Source of the DNA: Candidatus Blochmanniella pennsylvanica str. BPEN
GTDB taxonomy: Bacteria; Pseudomonadota; Gammaproteobacteria; Enterobacterales; Enterobacteriaceae
Reading direction: 5' to 3'
Assembly (NCBI RefSeq): GCF_000011745.1
Contig: NC_007292.1
Location: 727,655-791,654 of the forward strand
Length of the DNA stretch: 64,000 nt
Of the stretch, positions 63,372-64,000 are shown piece after piece (position 1 is the stretch's first letter; every line of letters starts with the position of its first letter). The notes beneath the pieces were generated by a model that was not told the DNA's origin, made no database searches, and saw only the letters and a program-made list of their open reading frames with translations. The translations under genes were made by a program, and so were the position numbers.

Positions 63372-64000
63372 GTAATTAATATAAAATATTATCAATGTTC
63401 TTTCCATAACCTTTAACTACAACGTATAATTATGTATTAAGTTTGATTACAAAACTACTTATTCATTTAAAATGGAATACATATTAACGCATATATATTT
63501 ACTATTTAAATAGAATGAGCCCGTCTTTCACAATAACATAACTCAAAATATTAATTCAAATATTTCCATAAATTTAGTTATTAAGAAAAAATTATTAAAC
63601 AATAATAACCTGTTTTCAAATTTTTATTTCTAATATTTTATATATTACTATAACAATCCTCAATAATACAATCCTAACAACATACAATAATCAATATTAT
63701 TTCAAATTATCTTCAATAAGCAGATAATTTAATCTATTCTTTTCATTGAATTTTTCAACTTTTTTAAATATAATTGTTAAAATGTTCGGTCAACGGGTAT
63801 ACATATACACATACATATGTGTATATGGTAAAGTAAATAAGAGTTGGTTGGTGGGAGTTCGTACTTGGATGTGGCTGCTGATTAAGGGTGAGCTTTCGTT
63901 GGGTGGTTGCGGTGTGGAATGCAACTGAAAAAAAATTCTTCTCTATTTTGAAGGATCGTTTTACTGGGTTTGTTGTTGGGTTATGTAATGAGGTTTTTGT
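63372..64000. other. Right-edge region with a G-rich block
   Basis: No recognised gene. 63372-63780 is AT-rich. A 12-bp hairpin at 63802-63827 is followed by a G-rich stretch (about 63841-63928). A 60-codon frame on the plus strand (63746-63928) covers it, but its protein resembles nothing I know. No 16S 3' end is present. Confidence 0.5.
63802..63827. repeat. 12-bp hairpin before the G-rich block
   Basis: CATATACACATA at 63802-63813 and its reverse complement at 63816-63827 are separated by two bases. It directly precedes the change in base composition. Confidence 0.45.

Noticed and set aside
63746..63928. 60-codon open frame at the right edge as a gene
   Set aside because: It begins in AT-rich DNA and ends in the G-rich block; the product is not recognisable and composition changes within it. 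Reported only as a compositional anomaly.
63372..64000. 16S rRNA 3' end expected upstream of tRNA-Ile
   Set aside because: The anti-Shine-Dalgarno and flanking conserved 16S sequence were looked for on the minus strand and not found.

Overview
The window looks like part of the chromosome of a reduced, AT-rich gammaproteobacterial insect endosymbiont, most probably a Candidatus Blochmannia (the carpenter-ant symbiont). This is inferred from three things: enterobacterial protein sequences colinear with blocks of the 77-91 minute part of the E. coli map; very AT-rich spacers with nothing recognisable in them; and retention of essential amino acid synthesis with loss of regulators and many neighbouring genes. 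I could not run a database search, so genus is an inference. No phage, insertion sequence, CRISPR array or plasmid gene is visible.

Layout. 1-9.3 kb: start of rho, trxA, then a complete leftward ilvG-M-E-D-A-C block for isoleucine/valine synthesis. 10.5-10.9 kb: tRNA-Ala, -Asp and -Trp, which look like the leftovers of an rRNA operon. 11.4-15.6 kb: murI, metF, metB, rpmE. 17.1-20 kb: fpr, tpiA and convergent pfkA. 20.7-23.8 kb: yibN-grxC-secB-gpsA-cysE. 24.4-31.8 kb: hldD-waaF-waaC, a 1.9 kb gene-free gap, waaA, coaD. 32-34.6 kb: rpmB-rpmG and the divergent coaBC-dut pair. 35.3-38.9 kb: yicC, a MarR-type regulator, gmk, rpoZ. 39.6-45.6 kb: glnA, engB, polA, dsbA. 46.2-56.2 kb: ubiD, ubiB, ubiE, rmuC, udp, metE. 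56.5-63.4 kb: rpoH, ftsY, rsmD, pgi, metA and a lone tRNA-Ile. The last 160 bases are oddly G-rich.

How it works together. Two nutritional pathways dominate: branched-chain amino acids (ilvGMEDAC) and methionine (metA, metB, metF, metE, with cysE feeding cysteine), and glnA assimilates ammonia. Supporting functions are glycolysis (pfkA, tpiA, pgi), CoA (coaBC, coaD), ubiquinone (ubiD, ubiB, ubiE), a minimal inner-core lipopolysaccharide (hldD, waaF, waaC, waaA), thiol redox (trxA, grxC, dsbA, fpr), and essential targeting and information functions (secB, ftsY, rpoH, rpoZ, ribosomal proteins). The local regulators known from E. coli (ilvY, the ilvL attenuator, metJ, metR) are not seen at their expected places, which suggests constitutive amino acid supply.

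I found no clear new multi-gene system. The notable signals are molecular decay or re-tuning of conserved proteins (PolA with its proofreading carboxylates lost, TrxA with a CNPC active site, CysE without its C-terminal tail, FtsY without its acidic domain), ghosts of rRNA operons, a perfect 37-bp hairpin flanked by direct repeats in front of coaBC, an intact MarR-type regulator, and the G-rich block at the right edge.
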